64,000 nucleotides of DNA from Lysobacterales bacterium PRO7 (GCA_021404785.1 QWHH01000005.1:62001-126000); one strand, 5' to 3'. Counted from the stretch's first letter, positions 10,000 through 25,509 are shown. Program-made: numbers and translations. Notes: generated by a model not told the origin, from the sequence alone.

Positions 10000-10763
10000 G
10001 CTTTTTTCAGCTTCGCCACCAGCGCCTTGAGAGTTGCCTGGGTTTCGGCGCCGAACCAGCCGTCCGCGAATTCCTCCACGCGCAGCCGCGTCGGATCGGT
10101 GAACAGTGCGATGAGGTCGGAGCGTGCCAGCAGGCGCGTGGTCGACATCGCCTGCGGTGGCAACTTCAGCAGATTGCCGAGCCAGGCCAGGGCACGCGGC
10201 AACACGTCGCCGACGTCGGCCAATTCATCGACCATGCCGATCTGCGACGCCTGTTCTGGTTCCAGCATCCGGCCTTCGATCATCATGCGTTCGGCTGGAT
10301 AGGTCCCGACCAGACGGCGCAGCGCACACTGGATGACTTCCGGAATCGACAGCCCGACCTGCACTTCGTTCAAGCCGATGCGGAATGGCTTCTCCGGATC
10401 GACACTGCGCGCCATGACACGATAGTCGCAGAAGATCGACAACACCGCGCCGCCAGCCGGGCTGTGTCCGCCGATCGCGGCGACAACCGGAATCGGCGAG
10501 CTTGCCAGCGCAGCACAGAGCCCAAAGAAGTCCTGCCAGAAGGCCACAAGTGCCGCGCGATCGAGTTGCAACAGTTCGGGCACGTCCAGGCCCGCAGAGA
10601 ACATACTGGGACGGCCGGACAGCACGATGCCGCGCGCGCCATGTGCGTCAGCATCTTCCACCGCCGCGCGCAGTCGCCGTACGAGTTCGGGATTGAGCGC
10701 ATTGACCGGCGGCCGCGCGAGGCGCAGTTCGAGGATGGAGTCGTGGCGGGTGGATTCGAGCAT
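9996..10763 (-). CDS. Enoyl-CoA hydratase/isomerase family, resembles Delta3-Delta2-enoyl-CoA isomerase
   Basis: A crotonase-fold protein of 255 residues from ATG 10763 (MLESTRHDSI); an upstream in-frame start at 10796 would add 11 residues. The oxyanion-hole segments are SMFSAGLDVPEL and IGGHSPAGGAVLSIFCDYR. The segment IGLNEVQVGLSIPEVI resembles mitochondrial Delta3,Delta2-enoyl-CoA isomerase (LNETQLGI with a single catalytic Glu) more than the two-Glu hydratase pattern. The later AERMMIEGRMLEPEQASQIGMVDEL is also isomerase-like. It probably helps degrade unsaturated fatty acids, moving double bonds to position 2. The exact substrate is not shown. Confidence 0.75.
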   Translation of the reverse strand: MLESTRHDSILELRLARPPVNALNPELVRRLRAAVEDADAHGARGIVLSGRPSMFSAGLDVPELLQLDRAALVAFWQDFFGLCAALASSPIPVVAAIGGHSPAGGAVLSIFCDYRVMARSVDPEKPFRIGLNEVQVGLSIPEVIQCALRRLVGTYPAERMMIEGRMLEPEQASQIGMVDELADVGDVLPRALAWLGNLLKLPPQAMSTTRLLARSDLIALFTDPTRLRVEEFADGWFGAETQATLKALVAKLKKA

Positions 10764-10805
10764 GGCAGTCGGCCTTCGTTGCGATGCGGGTATCATAAGC
10801 GAAAC

Positions 10806-11249
10806 ATGGCCGAGTCAAACATGCGTTTGAAATTGCCGGGATTGCTTTTTTGGGGTGTCGCTGCGAATGCGCTGGCAGCGAGTCATCTGGTCGTCGAACA
10901 GGCATGGATTCGCGCCGCGCCACCGGGTGTGACGATGCTGGCCGGCTATGCGACGCTCAAGAATGCCGGCGATGCCCCGGTTGTGATCAACGGCGCAAGT
11001 AGCGTGGATTTTGGCGACGTGTCGCTGCACGAAAGCTTCAGCGAGAACGGCGTGGAACGCATGCGTCCGCTTGGCGATCTGACAATTGCGCCGAACGCCA
11101 GCGTGGTGTTCGCTCCGGGCGGCAAGCACTTCATGCTGATGGATGGCAAACGCGAGTTGCGCGTGGGCGATGCGGTGAAAATCCACATCGTCACGAAGTC
11201 CGGGCCGGGTGCGGATGCGGAGTTCAGGGTGCGCGATACCGCACCGTGA
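10806..11249 (+). CDS. Periplasmic PCu(A)C copper chaperone
   Basis: A small secreted copper(I) chaperone of the PCu(A)C family (DUF461), which delivers copper to the CuA site of cytochrome oxidase or buffers periplasmic copper. From ATG 10806 it has 147 residues; ATG 10821 (MRLKLPGLL) is an alternative start that also preserves the signal peptide, which ends near ANALAAS. The family metal motif H-x-n-M-x-n-H-x-M is visible as SLHESFSENGVERMRPL followed about 20 residues later by GGKHFMLMD. No Sco-like partner is nearby. It is divergent from the isomerase gene and convergent with frmB. Confidence 0.88.
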   Translation: MAESNMRLKLPGLLFWGVAANALAASHLVVEQAWIRAAPPGVTMLAGYATLKNAGDAPVVINGASSVDFGDVSLHESFSENGVERMRPLGDLTIAPNASVVFAPGGKHFMLMDGKRELRVGDAVKIHIVTKSGPGADAEFRVRDTAP

Positions 11250-11279
11250 GAAGCGAATTGCGTTCCTGCGCCTGGCGAA

Positions 11280-12125
11280 TCACGATCCGTCCGACCGCTG
11301 CCGCAACGCCGCCGCATGGTGCGCGATGTGTTCGCCAATGAAACTGGCGATGAAGTAATAGCTGTGGTCGTAACCCGGGTGCATGCGCAGGTGCAGCGGA
11401 TGTCCGGTGGCGGCACAGGCGGCTTGCAGCAAGTGCGGTTTGAGTTGCGCGGCGAGGAATTCGTCGGCTTCGCCCTGATCGACGAGCAGCGGCAGTTTTT
11501 CCGTCGAAGTCTTCACCAGCTCGGTGGAATCGTACTGTTTCCACGCCGTGCGATCCGCGCCGAGATACGCGGCGAATACGGCCTCACCCCATTGCACTTG
11601 CGTCGGCGCGACGATGGGCGAGAACGCAGACACGCTGCGATAGCGCCGCGGATTGCGCAACGCGATCACCAACGCGCCGTGCCCGCCCATCGAATGCCCG
11701 CTGATCGCACGCCCCGCGGTTACCGGAAAGTGCGCCTCGATGAGTGCCGGCAATTCGTCCACGACATAGTCGTACATGCGGTAATGCGCCGACCACGGCG
11801 CCTGCGTGGCATTGACGTAGAAGCCCGCTCCTTGTCCCAGATCGTAAGCCGCATCATCGGCCACGCCGTCGCCGCGCGGGCTGGTGTCCGGCGCGACGAT
11901 GGCGATGCCGTGTTCGGCGGCGTAACGCTGTGCGCCAGCTTTGGTGATGAAGTTCTGCTCGGTACAGGTCAAGCCAGATAGCCAATACAGTACCGGCACC
12001 GGCCCGCGTTCGGCCTGCGGCGGCAGGTACACCGCGAAGTTCATCGCACAGCTCAGTGTTGGCGAGTCGTGCCGGTAGACGTCCTGCCAGCCGCCGCAGC
12101 AGGCGCGATGTTCGATGCGTTCCAT
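11280..12125 (-). CDS. frmB: S-formylglutathione hydrolase
   Basis: This esterase hydrolyses S-formylglutathione to formate and glutathione, the second step of glutathione-dependent formaldehyde detoxification. The 281-residue alpha/beta hydrolase carries the nucleophile elbow GHSMGG with Ser145, and family motifs YWLSGLTCTEQNF and DTSPRG. Near the C-terminus, HPGYDHSYYFIASF supplies the catalytic His. The ATG at 12125 lies nine bases after the frmA stop. The synonym fghA applies equally. Confidence 0.95.
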   Translation of the reverse strand: MERIEHRACCGGWQDVYRHDSPTLSCAMNFAVYLPPQAERGPVPVLYWLSGLTCTEQNFITKAGAQRYAAEHGIAIVAPDTSPRGDGVADDAAYDLGQGAGFYVNATQAPWSAHYRMYDYVVDELPALIEAHFPVTAGRAISGHSMGGHGALVIALRNPRRYRSVSAFSPIVAPTQVQWGEAVFAAYLGADRTAWKQYDSTELVKTSTEKLPLLVDQGEADEFLAAQLKPHLLQAACAATGHPLHLRMHPGYDHSYYFIASFIGEHIAHHAAALRQRSDGS

Positions 12126-12133
12126 CGCAGGCC

Positions 12134-13285
<1,152 letters not shown>

Positions 13286-13367
13286 TCACTTCGTCAATAC
13301 TGGGTTGGTCATGCCGGAAAGCGCGGTTTCGGCGAATTTGTGCCCTGCGCGCGGCCTGCCGCATTGT

Positions 13368-16214
<2,847 letters not shown>

Positions 16215-16266
16215 TGGGCGGGCGAAAGTGAGGGAACGAAGTACTATAGCGCGTCGGTATGGCCCT

Positions 16267-16275
16267 TGCTATAAT
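16267..16275 (+). promoter_or_regulatory. Extended -10 promoter of rplU-rpmA
   Basis: TGC directly followed by a perfect TATAAT at 16270-16275 forms an extended -10 element. The -35 region is poor, which is acceptable for extended -10 promoters. The leader would be about 76 bases and contains a small hairpin, CTCGCC pairing with GGCGAG around 16283-16301. I do not know whether that hairpin regulates translation. Confidence 0.7.
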
Positions 16276-16357
16276 GCGCGGCTCGCCCTTGATGGCGAGG
16301 TGGTCGGTTCGGCCGGAAATCGCGGCCGGGTCGCAAAATAACTACAGAGGAAAACCC

Positions 16358-16672
16358 ATGTACGCAGTCATCAAAACCGGCGGTAAGCAATACCGCGTCA
16401 TGCAGGGTGAAACCCTGCGTGTGGAAAAACTCGAGGCCGAGGTCGGCGCCGCGGTCAAATTCGACCAGGTGCTGCTGGTTGGCGAGGGCGAGGGCATCAC
16501 GGTCGGTTCGCCGCTCGTGGCCGGCGCCAGTGTCGCGGCCAAGGTCGTCAAGCACGGCCGCGCGGACAAGGTGCGCATCATCAAGTTCCGCCGCCGCAAG
16601 CACCACATGAAGCAGATGGGACATCGGCAGCATTACACCGAAGTCGAAATCACCGGCATTTCGGGCAAGTAA
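16358..16672 (+). CDS. rplU: 50S ribosomal protein L21
   Basis: L21 binds domain I of 23S rRNA with L20. The 104-residue protein starts at [14 protein letters not shown], the family's canonical N-terminus, with GAGG seven bases upstream. The C-terminal signature [16 protein letters not shown] and the ending [12 protein letters not shown] are typical. It is in an operon with rpmA, 11 bases downstream. An in-frame extension to 16259 is promoter and leader, not protein. Confidence 0.98.
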   Translation: MYAVIKTGGKQYRVMQGETLRVEKLEAEVGAAVKFDQVLLVGEGEGITVGSPLVAGASVAAKVVKHGRADKVRIIKFRRRKHHMKQMGHRQHYTEVEITGISGK

Positions 16673-16683
16673 GGAGAACAGCA

Positions 16684-16941
16684 ATGGCACATAAAAAAGC
16701 AGGCGGCAGTACCCGCAACGGCCGCGACTCCAACCCGAAGTACCTCGGCGTGAAGGTCTACGGCGGACAGGCCGTGGAAGCCGGCAACATCATCGTGCGC
16801 CAGCGTGGCACCCAGTTCCATCCGGGCCACGGCGTCGGCCTCGGCCGCGACCACACCCTGTTCGCGCTGGTCGACGGTACGGTGAACTTTTCCGTCAAGG
16901 GCGCCAAGAGCCGCCGCACGGTGAGCGTTGCCAAGGCCTGA
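16684..16941 (+). CDS. rpmA: 50S ribosomal protein L27
   Basis: L27 reaches the peptidyl-transferase centre with its N-terminus. The 85-residue protein begins [19 protein letters not shown], the standard form without the cleavable extension found in Firmicutes. It continues with [10 protein letters not shown] and [26 protein letters not shown] precedes the start. A terminator follows before obgE. Confidence 0.98.
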   Translation: MAHKKAGGSTRNGRDSNPKYLGVKVYGGQAVEAGNIIVRQRGTQFHPGHGVGLGRDHTLFALVDGTVNFSVKGAKSRRTVSVAKA

Positions 16942-16966
16942 CAGCCAAAATTCAGCAATCCGACAC

Positions 16967-16993
16967 AGCCCGGCCACGCGCCGGGCTTTGTTT
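16967..16993 (+). terminator. Terminator after rpmA
   Basis: AGCCCGG (16967-16973) pairs with CCGGGCT (16981-16987) around a seven-base loop, followed by TTGTTTTT. It ends the rplU-rpmA unit 25 bases after the rpmA stop. Confidence 0.8.
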
Positions 16994-17001
16994 TTGTGTA
17001 G

Positions 17002-18039
<1,038 letters not shown>

Positions 18040-18050
18040 TGCCGAGGCCA

Positions 18051-18082
18051 AAAAAAAAGCCGGCCATGGCCGGCTTTTTTTG
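18051..18082. terminator. Bidirectional terminator between obgE and rpsT
   Basis: A near-perfect palindrome: an A-run, AGCCGGCCA, TGGCCGGCT, then a T-run. The A-tract on one side and T-tract on the other let it terminate obgE on the plus strand and rpsT, which stops at 18099, on the minus strand. Confidence 0.9.
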
Positions 18083-18098
18083 GGTGAGTCGAAACCCC

Positions 18099-18359
18099 TT
18101 ACAGCGCCTTGATGTGTGCCGTCAGGCGGCTCTTGTGGCGCGACGCCTTGTTCTTGTGGATCAGGCCGCGGCTGGAATAGCGGTCCATGATCGGCTCGGC
18201 GACCTTGTAGGCGGCTTCGGCACCGGCCTTGTCCTTCGCGGCAACCGCGGTCACGACTTTCTTGATCGCCGTGCGCAGCATCGAGCGCGAACTGGCGTTG
18301 CGTGCATTGCGCTTGACCGCCTGGCGGGCGCGCTTTTTGGCGGATTTGATGTTGGCCAA
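18099..18359 (-). CDS. rpsT: 30S ribosomal protein S20
   Basis: S20 binds 16S rRNA early in 30S assembly. The 86-residue product begins [20 protein letters not shown] and ends [20 protein letters not shown], both diagnostic. It is monocistronic, with its own promoter and the terminator at 18051-18082, and divergent from murJ as in many gammaproteobacteria. Confidence 0.98.
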   Translation of the reverse strand: MANIKSAKKRARQAVKRNARNASSRSMLRTAIKKVVTAVAAKDKAGAEAAYKVAEPIMDRYSSRGLIHKNKASRHKSRLTAHIKAL

Positions 18360-18407
18360 GGGAAAACTCCGTTACAAAATGGGGTGGATGTACTAAAAAG
18401 GCCGGTA

Positions 18408-18436
18408 ATTGTAGGCGGCGCGCGGGTTTGCGTCAA
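18408..18436 (-). promoter_or_regulatory. Sigma-70 promoter of rpsT
   Basis: On the minus strand TTGACG (18431-18436) and TACAAT (18408-18413) are separated by exactly 17 bases, each matching consensus at five of six positions. The leader to the rpsT ATG would be about 40 bases. The element lies just upstream of the divergent murJ start. Confidence 0.75.
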
Positions 18437-18454
18437 TGCGGACGGGTTTTGCGC

Positions 18455-20062
18455 GTGAAGACGCCGAGCCTGCTGCGCGGGGTTTTTTCGTTCAGCGCGA
18501 TGACCATGATCTCGCGCGTGCTGGGCCTGGCGCGCGACATCGCCATGAGCCACGTCTTCGGCGCCAGTGCGGCGACGGATGCCTTCGTCATCGCGTTCCG
18601 CATCCCGAACTTCATGCGTCGCCTGTTCGCAGAGGGCTCATTCTCCACGGCCTTCGTGCCGGTCTTCACCCAGGTCAAGGAAACCCGTAGTCCCGCCGAA
18701 TTGCGTGAATTGACCGCGCGCGTTGCCGGAACACTCGGCGGCGTGCTGCTCGTCATCACCGCGCTAGGCTTGTTCCTTGCGCCGCAACTGGCATTGACCT
18801 TCGCGCCCGGCGCGCTGGAGGAGCCGGAAAAACTCGCGCTGACCACCGACCTGCTGCGGCTGACGTTTCCATACCTGATGTTCGTGTCGCTGACTGCACT
18901 CGCCGGTGGCGTGCTCAACAGCTTCCATCGTTTCGCGCTGCCCGCGCTGGCACCGGTGATCCTCAACATCTGCATGATTGCCGGCGCATTGTGGTTGGCG
19001 CCACGCTTGCAGGTGCCGATCCTGGCACTTGGATGGGCCGTGCTCGCTGCAGGCGTGCTGCAGTTGCTGTTTTTGCTGCCGGCCTTGCGCGGCTTGAACC
19101 TGCTGACGCTGCCGCGCTGGGGATGGAAGCATCCGCAAGTGCGCCGGATCATGGGCCTGATGCTGCCGACCTTGTTTGGTTCGTCGATCGCGCAGTTGAA
19201 CCTGCTGCTCGACACTATTGTCATCTCGCTGCTCGCCACCGGATCGCAGACCTGGATGTACCAGGCCACGCGCTTTCTCGAACTGCCACTGGGCGTGTTC
19301 GGCGTCGCACTCGGCACCGTCATCCTGCCGGCGCTGTCGCGGCACCATGTCGCGGAAGATCGCGCCGGCTTCTCGCGCGCGCTGGACTGGGCGCTGCGCA
19401 CCACCTTGCTGATCGCCATGCCGGCGATGTGTGCCTTGCTGGTGCTCGCCGAGCCGCTGGTCGCCACGTTTTTCCAGAACGGCCAATACACGGCGTTCGA
19501 TACGCGCATGACGGCTATGGCCATCGTCGCGCTCGGCGCCGGCGTGCCGGCGATCGCGCTCACGCGCACGCTGTTGCCGGCGTTTTATTCGCGCCAGGAT
19601 ACGAAAACGCCGGTGCGCGCGGGCGTCGCCACGGTCGTCGTCAACATGGTGTTCAATTTCGCGCTGATAGCGCTGCTGTTCGAGGCATGGGCGCCACTGG
19701 ATCTGAAAACGATGCCGTGGCTCGATGGCATCGCATGCCTGCCGGGATTGCACCTGGGCCTGGCGATTGCGAGCTCACTGTCCAACTACTTGCAGTTCAT
19801 GCTGCTGTGGCGATACCTGAAACGCGCCGGCGTACATGCGCATCAACCCGGTTGGACGACTCACTGGTTGCGAATGGGTGTTGCCTGCGCGGCGATGCTG
19901 GTGGTGTTGCTCGCGGGTGCATGGCTGTGGCCGGACTGGACCACAGTACGCATTGCCACGCGCGGTTGGCATCTGGCCGTGCTGGTTGTTGCCGCCGCGC
20001 TTGCCTACATCGGTACCTTGTTCGCGAGCGGCTTCCGGATGCGGGACTTGCGGGGAATTTGA
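18455..20062 (+). CDS. murJ: Lipid II flippase MurJ
   Basis: MurJ flips lipid II across the inner membrane for peptidoglycan synthesis. From GTG 18455 (KTPSLLRGVFSFSAMTMISR after the start) it has 535 residues, close to the usual 510-530. A TTG at 18428 would add nine unconserved residues. Family motifs include LGLARDIAMSHVFGASAATD, AFRIPNFMRRLFAEGSFS, and the mid-protein LLPTLFGSSIAQLNLLLDT. Some 14 hydrophobic segments are apparent. It precedes ribF by 37 bases, as in other gammaproteobacteria. Confidence 0.95.
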   Translation: MKTPSLLRGVFSFSAMTMISRVLGLARDIAMSHVFGASAATDAFVIAFRIPNFMRRLFAEGSFSTAFVPVFTQVKETRSPAELRELTARVAGTLGGVLLVITALGLFLAPQLALTFAPGALEEPEKLALTTDLLRLTFPYLMFVSLTALAGGVLNSFHRFALPALAPVILNICMIAGALWLAPRLQVPILALGWAVLAAGVLQLLFLLPALRGLNLLTLPRWGWKHPQVRRIMGLMLPTLFGSSIAQLNLLLDTIVISLLATGSQTWMYQATRFLELPLGVFGVALGTVILPALSRHHVAEDRAGFSRALDWALRTTLLIAMPAMCALLVLAEPLVATFFQNGQYTAFDTRMTAMAIVALGAGVPAIALTRTLLPAFYSRQDTKTPVRAGVATVVVNMVFNFALIALLFEAWAPLDLKTMPWLDGIACLPGLHLGLAIASSLSNYLQFMLLWRYLKRAGVHAHQPGWTTHWLRMGVACAAMLVVLLAGAWLWPDWTTVRIATRGWHLAVLVVAAALAYIGTLFASGFRMRDLRGI

Positions 20063-20099
20063 CCGTTGTGCGCCGCAGCGTAACGGCTATACTTCCACG

Positions 20100-21059
20100 A
20101 TGAATTTGCTGTTTCGAGACGTCGCCGGGCCGTGCCTTGCGCCGCGCGGAAGTGCGGTCTGCATTGGCGCGTTCGACGGCGTCCATCGCGGTCATCAGGC
20201 TGTTCTGGCGCAGGTTCGTACGAACGCGCAAGCGCACGGGCTGATGCCGGTCGCGGTGAGTTTCGCTCCGATCCCGCGCGTGTTTTTCGCCCGCGATGAT
20301 GCGGTGCCGCAGTTGAGTTCCACGCGGGAAAAAATCGCGTTGCTGCGCCACGCCGGGATGGATCGCGTATTGCTGCTGCGCTTCGCAGCGAAACTGGCGG
20401 CCATGTCGGCGCAGGATTTTGTCGAACGCGTGCTGGTGCGGCGATTGCGGGCGCGACACGTGCTGGTAGGCCCGGGGTTCCGTTTCGGCCATGCACGCGC
20501 GGGTGACCTGGCGCTGTTGCAACAGATGGGCAAGGTGCATGGATTCGAAGCCGCTGAAGTGGCGCCGTTTGCTCTGGATGGCGAGCGTGTATCGAGTTCG
20601 CGGACTCGCATATTGCTCGGTGCGGGCGATTTCGACGCTGCAGGGCGGCTGCTCGGGCGACGCTTCGGCATCGGCGGACACGTGGTGCGCGGCGCGCAGC
20701 TTGGCCGCAAGCTGGGATTCCCGACCGCGAACCTGCGCCTTGGAATGCGCGTGTCGCCGGTCGCCGGCGTGTTCGCAGTGAAGGTGCATGGCGTGCGCGA
20801 TGCAGCGATGCCCGGCGTTGCCAGCCTCGGCACGCGCCCGACCGTGGATGGCCGTGAAGTGCTGCTCGAAGCACACCTGTTCGATTTTGACGGCGATCTT
20901 TACGGAAAACGTATAGAAGTGGAATTTGTGCAAAAGTTGCGCGACGAGGAGAAATTCGACAACCTCGACGCGATGGTGAAACAGATCGACCTTGACGCGC
21001 AGGCAGCGCGGGAAATTTTGGGCCGGAGCACGACGGCGACGGCTGGAGCATTGACGTGA
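20100..21059 (+). CDS. ribF: Bifunctional riboflavin kinase / FAD synthetase
   Basis: RibF phosphorylates riboflavin to FMN and adenylylates FMN to FAD. The 319-residue protein has an N-terminal FMN adenylyltransferase domain with the nucleotide-binding [14 protein letters not shown] (about residues 22-35) and [14 protein letters not shown]. The C-terminal flavokinase domain contains [14 protein letters not shown] and [13 protein letters not shown]. Its stop overlaps the GTG of ileS (GTGA), indicating translational coupling. Confidence 0.96.
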   Translation: MNLLFRDVAGPCLAPRGSAVCIGAFDGVHRGHQAVLAQVRTNAQAHGLMPVAVSFAPIPRVFFARDDAVPQLSSTREKIALLRHAGMDRVLLLRFAAKLAAMSAQDFVERVLVRRLRARHVLVGPGFRFGHARAGDLALLQQMGKVHGFEAAEVAPFALDGERVSSSRTRILLGAGDFDAAGRLLGRRFGIGGHVVRGAQLGRKLGFPTANLRLGMRVSPVAGVFAVKVHGVRDAAMPGVASLGTRPTVDGREVLLEAHLFDFDGDLYGKRIEVEFVQKLRDEEKFDNLDAMVKQIDLDAQAAREILGRSTTATAGALT

Positions 21060-23923
21060 GCATCGACTACAAGAACACCATCCACCTTCCGCAAACCGCC
21101 TTCGCCATGAAGGCCGACCTGCCCAGGCGCGAGCCCGGCATGCTTGCCGATTGGGAAAAGTCGCGGCGCTACGAGCAGATCCAGCAGCGCACGGCGAGCC
21201 GCGAGCACGCGTTCATCCTGCACGATGGGCCACCGTACGCGAACGGCGCAATCCACCTTGGCCACGCCGTCAACAAGATCCTCAAGGACATCGTGGTCAA
21301 GTCCAAGCTCCTGGCCGGTCTGCGCTCGCCCTACGTGCCCGGCTGGGATTGCCATGGCCTGCCGATCGAAGTCGCGGTGGAAAAAAAGGTCGGCAAGGTC
21401 GGCGTGAAGGTGGACGCGGCGCAATTCCGCAAGCTGTGCCGCGACTACGCCGGCAAGCAGATCGACCTGCAGCGCGAGGATTTCAAGCGCCTGGGCGTGC
21501 TCGGCGAATGGGACAACCCGTATCGCACGATGGATTTCTCCTACGAGGCCGACATCATTCGCGCGCTGGCGAAGATCGTCGCCAACGGCCACGTCGTGCG
21601 CGGCTTCAAACCGGTGCACTGGTGCTTCGATTGCGGTTCGGCCCTGGCCGAGGCCGAGATCGAATATCAGGACAAGACTTCGCCGGCCATCGACGTGGCC
21701 TACGATGCGGTCGATCCGAAAATGCTGGCGGCGAAATTCGGCGCGGCAATCGGCGATGGTGGCATCATTTCCGTGCCGATCTGGACGACCACGCCGTGGA
21801 CGCTGCCGGCGAGTTTCGCGGTCACGCTGGGTCCGGAACTGGATTACGTTCTGGTCGAAGGCCCGCAACGAGCCGGCAAGCGCGTGTTGCTGGTTCTGGC
21901 GCGTGCATTGGCCGAGAAGGCGCTTGCGCGATATGGCGTCGAAAATGTCACCGTACTGGGTGAAGCCAAGGGTGCCGCACTGGAAGGCATGCAACTGCGC
22001 CATCCATTCTACGACCGCCAGGTTCCCGTAATCCTCGGCGACCATGTTTCCGCCGAAGACGGCACCGGCGCCGTGCACACCGCGCCCGGCCACGGTGCGG
22101 AGGACTTTGCGGTCGGCCAGAAATATGGCATTGTGGACAAATATACTCCGGCCGAATTGAATCCGGTCGGCCCGAACGGCGTGTATCTGGAAGGAACGCC
22201 AATCTTCGCCGGCCAGTTCATCTGGAAAGCGAACGACAGTGTCGTCGACCTGCTGCGCGAGCGCGGCGTGTTGCTCGCGTTCGAGAAGATCACGCACAGC
22301 TATCCGCATTGCTGGCGGCATCGCACGCCGGTCGCGTTTCGCACCACGCCGCAATGGTTCATCGGCATGGAGCAGGAGAACCTGCGTGCCGATGCGCTTA
22401 AGGCAATCCACGACGACGTGAAGTGGTATCCGGGCTGGGGCGAAGAACGTATCGCCGGCATGATTGAGGGCCGCCCGGACTGGTGCATCTCGCGCCAGCG
22501 CACCTGGGGCGTGCCGATCGCGCTGTTCGTCGACAAGTCGACCAAGCAGCCGCATCCGCGCAGCGTCGAATTGATGGAGCAAGTCGCACAGCGCGTCGAA
22601 AAAGATGGCGCCGACGCCTGGTACGCGCTCGATCCGCGTGAACTGCTCGGTGCCGAGGCAGACGACTACGAAAAAGTCACCGACATCCTCGACGTTTGGT
22701 TCGATTCGGGCGTCACGCATTTCTGCGTTCTCGACCAGCGTGCAAACCTCGCCAGAAAGCCCGGCGACAAGGTGATGTATCTGGAAGGCTCCGACCAGCA
22801 CCGCGGCTGGTTCCATTCCTCGTTGCTCACATCCGTCGCCATGCACCGCAAGGCGCCCTACGACGAAGTGCTCACGCACGGTTTCACCGTCGACGAGCAG
22901 GGCCGCAAGATGTCCAAGTCGCTCGGCAACGGCATCGAACCGCAGGACGTGATCAAGAACAATGGTGCGGATATCCTGCGCCTGTGGATCGCATCGGCCG
23001 ACTACCGCAACGAGATGGCGCTATCGGAAACCATCCTCAAGCGCGTCGCCGATTCCTATCGCCGCATCCGCAACACCGCGCGTTTCCTGCTCGGCAACCT
23101 GTACGGCTTCGACCCCGAAAAGCATCTGATTCCGGTTGCTGATTCCTTGCTGCTCGATCAATGGGCTGTGCAACAGGCATACGACGCGCAACAGGCCATC
23201 GTGGCCGCGTATGCGCGCTACGATTTTCCGGAAGTCGTGCAGCGCGTGCAGAATTTCTGCACCAACGAGATGGGCGCGCTTTACCTCGACATCACCAAGG
23301 ATCGGCTGTACACGATGCAGGAAGACAGCCATGGCCGGCGCAGCGCGCAGAGTGCGATGTACCGCATCCTCGAAGCGCTGGTACGCTGGATCGCGCCTGT
23401 GTTGAGTTTCACTGCCGAGGAAATCTGGCAACAGATGCCGGGCAAACGCGACGAGTCGGTGTTGTTCGAAACCTGGTACGCAGGGCTCGAAGCGCCGCAT
23501 GCCGCCGCGCATCAGCGCAAGTTCTGGAGCGATCTGCTCGCGATCCGCGAGAGCGCCGCGAAATTGCTGGAAGGCATGCGTGGTGCGGGACAGATCGGAT
23601 CGGGGCTGGATGCGGAACTCGCGCTGTACCTCGACGCGGGTTGGCGCGGCCGTCTGCAAACTTTCGGTGAGGAATTGCGTTTCTTCTTCCTCGTCTCGGA
23701 TGTGAGACTCGCCGGCGTGGCTTCGGCGCCTGGCGATGCGCAGGCTGTCGCGCTCGATGGCGGCGACGTGCGCATCGTCGCGCGCGTCAGCGAATACGCC
23801 AAGTGCATCCGCTGCTGGCACCATCGACCCGATGTCGGTGTGCATGCCGATCATCCGGAAATTTGCGGGCGCTGCGTGGAAAATCTGCCGGATAGCCGCG
23901 GCGAAACGCGGCGGTTTTTCTGA
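21056..23923 (+). CDS. ileS: Isoleucyl-tRNA synthetase
   Basis: Charges tRNA-Ile. The 955-residue class I synthetase starts at GTG 21056 within the ribF stop. The HIGH-type motif is HLGH at residues 67-70; KMSKS is at 618-622. The editing CP1 insertion lies between them ([29 protein letters not shown]). The C-terminal zinc finger uses CIRCWHH and CGRC near the end, so it is the bacterial type with the terminal zinc domain. The stop overlaps the lspA ATG by one base (TGATG). Confidence 0.98.
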   Translation: MSIDYKNTIHLPQTAFAMKADLPRREPGMLADWEKSRRYEQIQQRTASREHAFILHDGPPYANGAIHLGHAVNKILKDIVVKSKLLAGLRSPYVPGWDCHGLPIEVAVEKKVGKVGVKVDAAQFRKLCRDYAGKQIDLQREDFKRLGVLGEWDNPYRTMDFSYEADIIRALAKIVANGHVVRGFKPVHWCFDCGSALAEAEIEYQDKTSPAIDVAYDAVDPKMLAAKFGAAIGDGGIISVPIWTTTPWTLPASFAVTLGPELDYVLVEGPQRAGKRVLLVLARALAEKALARYGVENVTVLGEAKGAALEGMQLRHPFYDRQVPVILGDHVSAEDGTGAVHTAPGHGAEDFAVGQKYGIVDKYTPAELNPVGPNGVYLEGTPIFAGQFIWKANDSVVDLLRERGVLLAFEKITHSYPHCWRHRTPVAFRTTPQWFIGMEQENLRADALKAIHDDVKWYPGWGEERIAGMIEGRPDWCISRQRTWGVPIALFVDKSTKQPHPRSVELMEQVAQRVEKDGADAWYALDPRELLGAEADDYEKVTDILDVWFDSGVTHFCVLDQRANLARKPGDKVMYLEGSDQHRGWFHSSLLTSVAMHRKAPYDEVLTHGFTVDEQGRKMSKSLGNGIEPQDVIKNNGADILRLWIASADYRNEMALSETILKRVADSYRRIRNTARFLLGNLYGFDPEKHLIPVADSLLLDQWAVQQAYDAQQAIVAAYARYDFPEVVQRVQNFCTNEMGALYLDITKDRLYTMQEDSHGRRSAQSAMYRILEALVRWIAPVLSFTAEEIWQQMPGKRDESVLFETWYAGLEAPHAAAHQRKFWSDLLAIRESAAKLLEGMRGAGQIGSGLDAELALYLDAGWRGRLQTFGEELRFFFLVSDVRLAGVASAPGDAQAVALDGGDVRIVARVSEYAKCIRCWHHRPDVGVHADHPEICGRCVENLPDSRGETRRFF

Positions 23924-24420
23924 TGACGGCGAATCCAATGCGCAGCGGGCTTGCCTGGCTCTGGCTCACCGCGTTCGTGATCGCGCTGGATCAGGCGACC
24001 AAGGCGATCGTGTTGCATGCGCTCACGCCGTATGTGCCGCATCCGGTGATCCCGGGAGTCTTCAACTGGACGCTCGCGTTCAACACCGGCGCGGCCTTCA
24101 GCTTTCTCGCAGAACATCCGCAGTGGTCGCGCTGGTTGTTCTCCGTCATCGCCATCGGTGTGAGCGCGGTACTCGTGCGCTGGCTGGCGCAGACGCCGCG
24201 GCGCGATTGGCGCACGGCCTTGCCGTTGGCACTGGTGATCGGCGGAGCTATCGGCAATCTGATCGACCGCGTGCGCGTGGGGCAGGTCACGGATTTCATC
24301 CAGGTATACATTGGCGCATGGCCGTTCCCGGCATTCAACGTGGCGGATTCGGCAATCAGCGTCGGCGCCGTGTTGCTGGTGATTTTCGGTTTGTTCGTGC
24401 GCGATAAGGCGACGAAGTAA
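23923..24420 (+). CDS. lspA: Lipoprotein signal peptidase (signal peptidase II)
   Basis: LspA removes signal peptides from diacylated prolipoproteins in the inner membrane. The 165-residue protein has four hydrophobic helices and the conserved segments [27 protein letters not shown] and [11 protein letters not shown]. The last two supply the catalytic aspartate pair. It is translationally coupled to ileS. It would process the lipoproteins encoded nearby, such as BamE and the parvulin-like isomerase. Confidence 0.97.
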   Translation: MTANPMRSGLAWLWLTAFVIALDQATKAIVLHALTPYVPHPVIPGVFNWTLAFNTGAAFSFLAEHPQWSRWLFSVIAIGVSAVLVRWLAQTPRRDWRTALPLALVIGGAIGNLIDRVRVGQVTDFIQVYIGAWPFPAFNVADSAISVGAVLLVIFGLFVRDKATK

Positions 24421-24430
24421 AATGGCCGGC

Positions 24431-25381
24431 ATGGAAATCCTGCTCGCCAATCCGCGCGGTTTTTGTGCCGGCGTCGACCGCGCCATCGAGATCGTCGAAC
24501 GCGCGCTGGAAACGCTCGGCGCACCGATCTATGTGCGACACGAAGTCGTGCACAACCGTTTCGTGGTCGATGGTCTGCGCGAGCGCGGCGCAGTGTTCGT
24601 CGATGAACTCGATGAAGTTCCGGATGGCGCGACCGTGATTTTCAGCGCGCATGGCGTCTCGCAGGCAGTGCGTGCGCAGGCAGCGGCGCGTCACCTGCGT
24701 GTGTTCGACGCGACCTGTCCGCTGGTGACCAAGGTACACATGGAAGTCGCGCGTCATGCCAAGGCGGGCAGGGACGTCGTCCTGATCGGACACGCCGGCC
24801 ATCCGGAAGTGGAGGGTACACTCGGGCAATGGAATCGCGTGCAAACCGCGGGCGAGATTTATCTTGTCGAAACGCCGGATGACGCGGCGAAACTGCAACC
24901 CAAGCATCCAGGCGATATCGCCTATTCCACACAGACGACGCTATCGATCGATGACGCCAAGGCCGTGATCGCCTCCCTGCGCGCGAAGTTTCCGCACATC
25001 CAGGGGCCGCGCCACGACGATATCTGTTATGCCACGCAGAACCGCCAGAATGCCGTGCGCGAACTCGCGCGCCAGTGCGACATCGTCCTTGTCGTCGGCT
25101 CGCCGAACAGTTCCAACTCCAACCGCTTGCGCGAGCTGGCGCAGAATCAGGGTGTCGAAGCCCACCTGATCGACGGCGCCCAGGACATCCGCCGCGAATG
25201 GCTTGCCGGCAAATCCCGTATCGGGGTTACGGCTGGCGCCTCCGCGCCGGAAAGCCTGGTGCAGGGCGTGGTCGTGCGCCTGCGCGAGTGGGGCGCCACT
25301 GGCGTACGTGATCTTGAAGGCGACGCCGAAGACGTCACCTTCGCCTTGCCTAGGGAACTGCGCGCCGCATCGGCCAGTTGA
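24431..25381 (+). CDS. ispH: 4-hydroxy-3-methylbut-2-enyl diphosphate reductase
   Basis: IspH is the iron-sulfur enzyme that makes IPP and DMAPP in the last step of the MEP isoprenoid pathway. I prefer ATG 24431 ([20 protein letters not shown]), the conserved family N-terminus, over ATG 24422, which adds three residues; 316 residues result. The three cluster cysteines are visible in [17 protein letters not shown] and [17 protein letters not shown]. Further family motifs are [13 protein letters not shown] and [13 protein letters not shown]. It is last in the ribF-ileS-lspA-ispH chain. Confidence 0.97.
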   Translation: MEILLANPRGFCAGVDRAIEIVERALETLGAPIYVRHEVVHNRFVVDGLRERGAVFVDELDEVPDGATVIFSAHGVSQAVRAQAAARHLRVFDATCPLVTKVHMEVARHAKAGRDVVLIGHAGHPEVEGTLGQWNRVQTAGEIYLVETPDDAAKLQPKHPGDIAYSTQTTLSIDDAKAVIASLRAKFPHIQGPRHDDICYATQNRQNAVRELARQCDIVLVVGSPNSSNSNRLRELAQNQGVEAHLIDGAQDIRREWLAGKSRIGVTAGASAPESLVQGVVVRLREWGATGVRDLEGDAEDVTFALPRELRAASAS

Positions 25382-25441
25382 GTTGGAAAGCCTGTCGCCG
25401 CGCCGTTCATCTGGCGTTTCCTACCTCGTGCCCGCAAGCCG

Positions 25442-25470
25442 TTGAGCGGCCTCGGGGCAGGCGCTAGGCT
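25442..25470 (+). promoter_or_regulatory. Candidate promoter of the fimT-pilE operon
   Basis: TTGAGC at 25442-25447, a 17-base spacer and TAGGCT at 25465-25470 form a weak sigma-70-like pair 40 bases before the fimT ATG. The -10 is poor, so this is tentative. No sigma-54 -24/-12 element was seen here. Confidence 0.3.
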
Positions 25471-25509
25471 GCACGGGGTCGAAAACCGTCCATCGGTATC
25501 GGGGAAAAC

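Noticed and set aside
9933-10805. Long N-terminal extension of the copper chaperone frame.
   Set aside because: It lies antisense over the enoyl-CoA isomerase gene and would bury the signal peptide.
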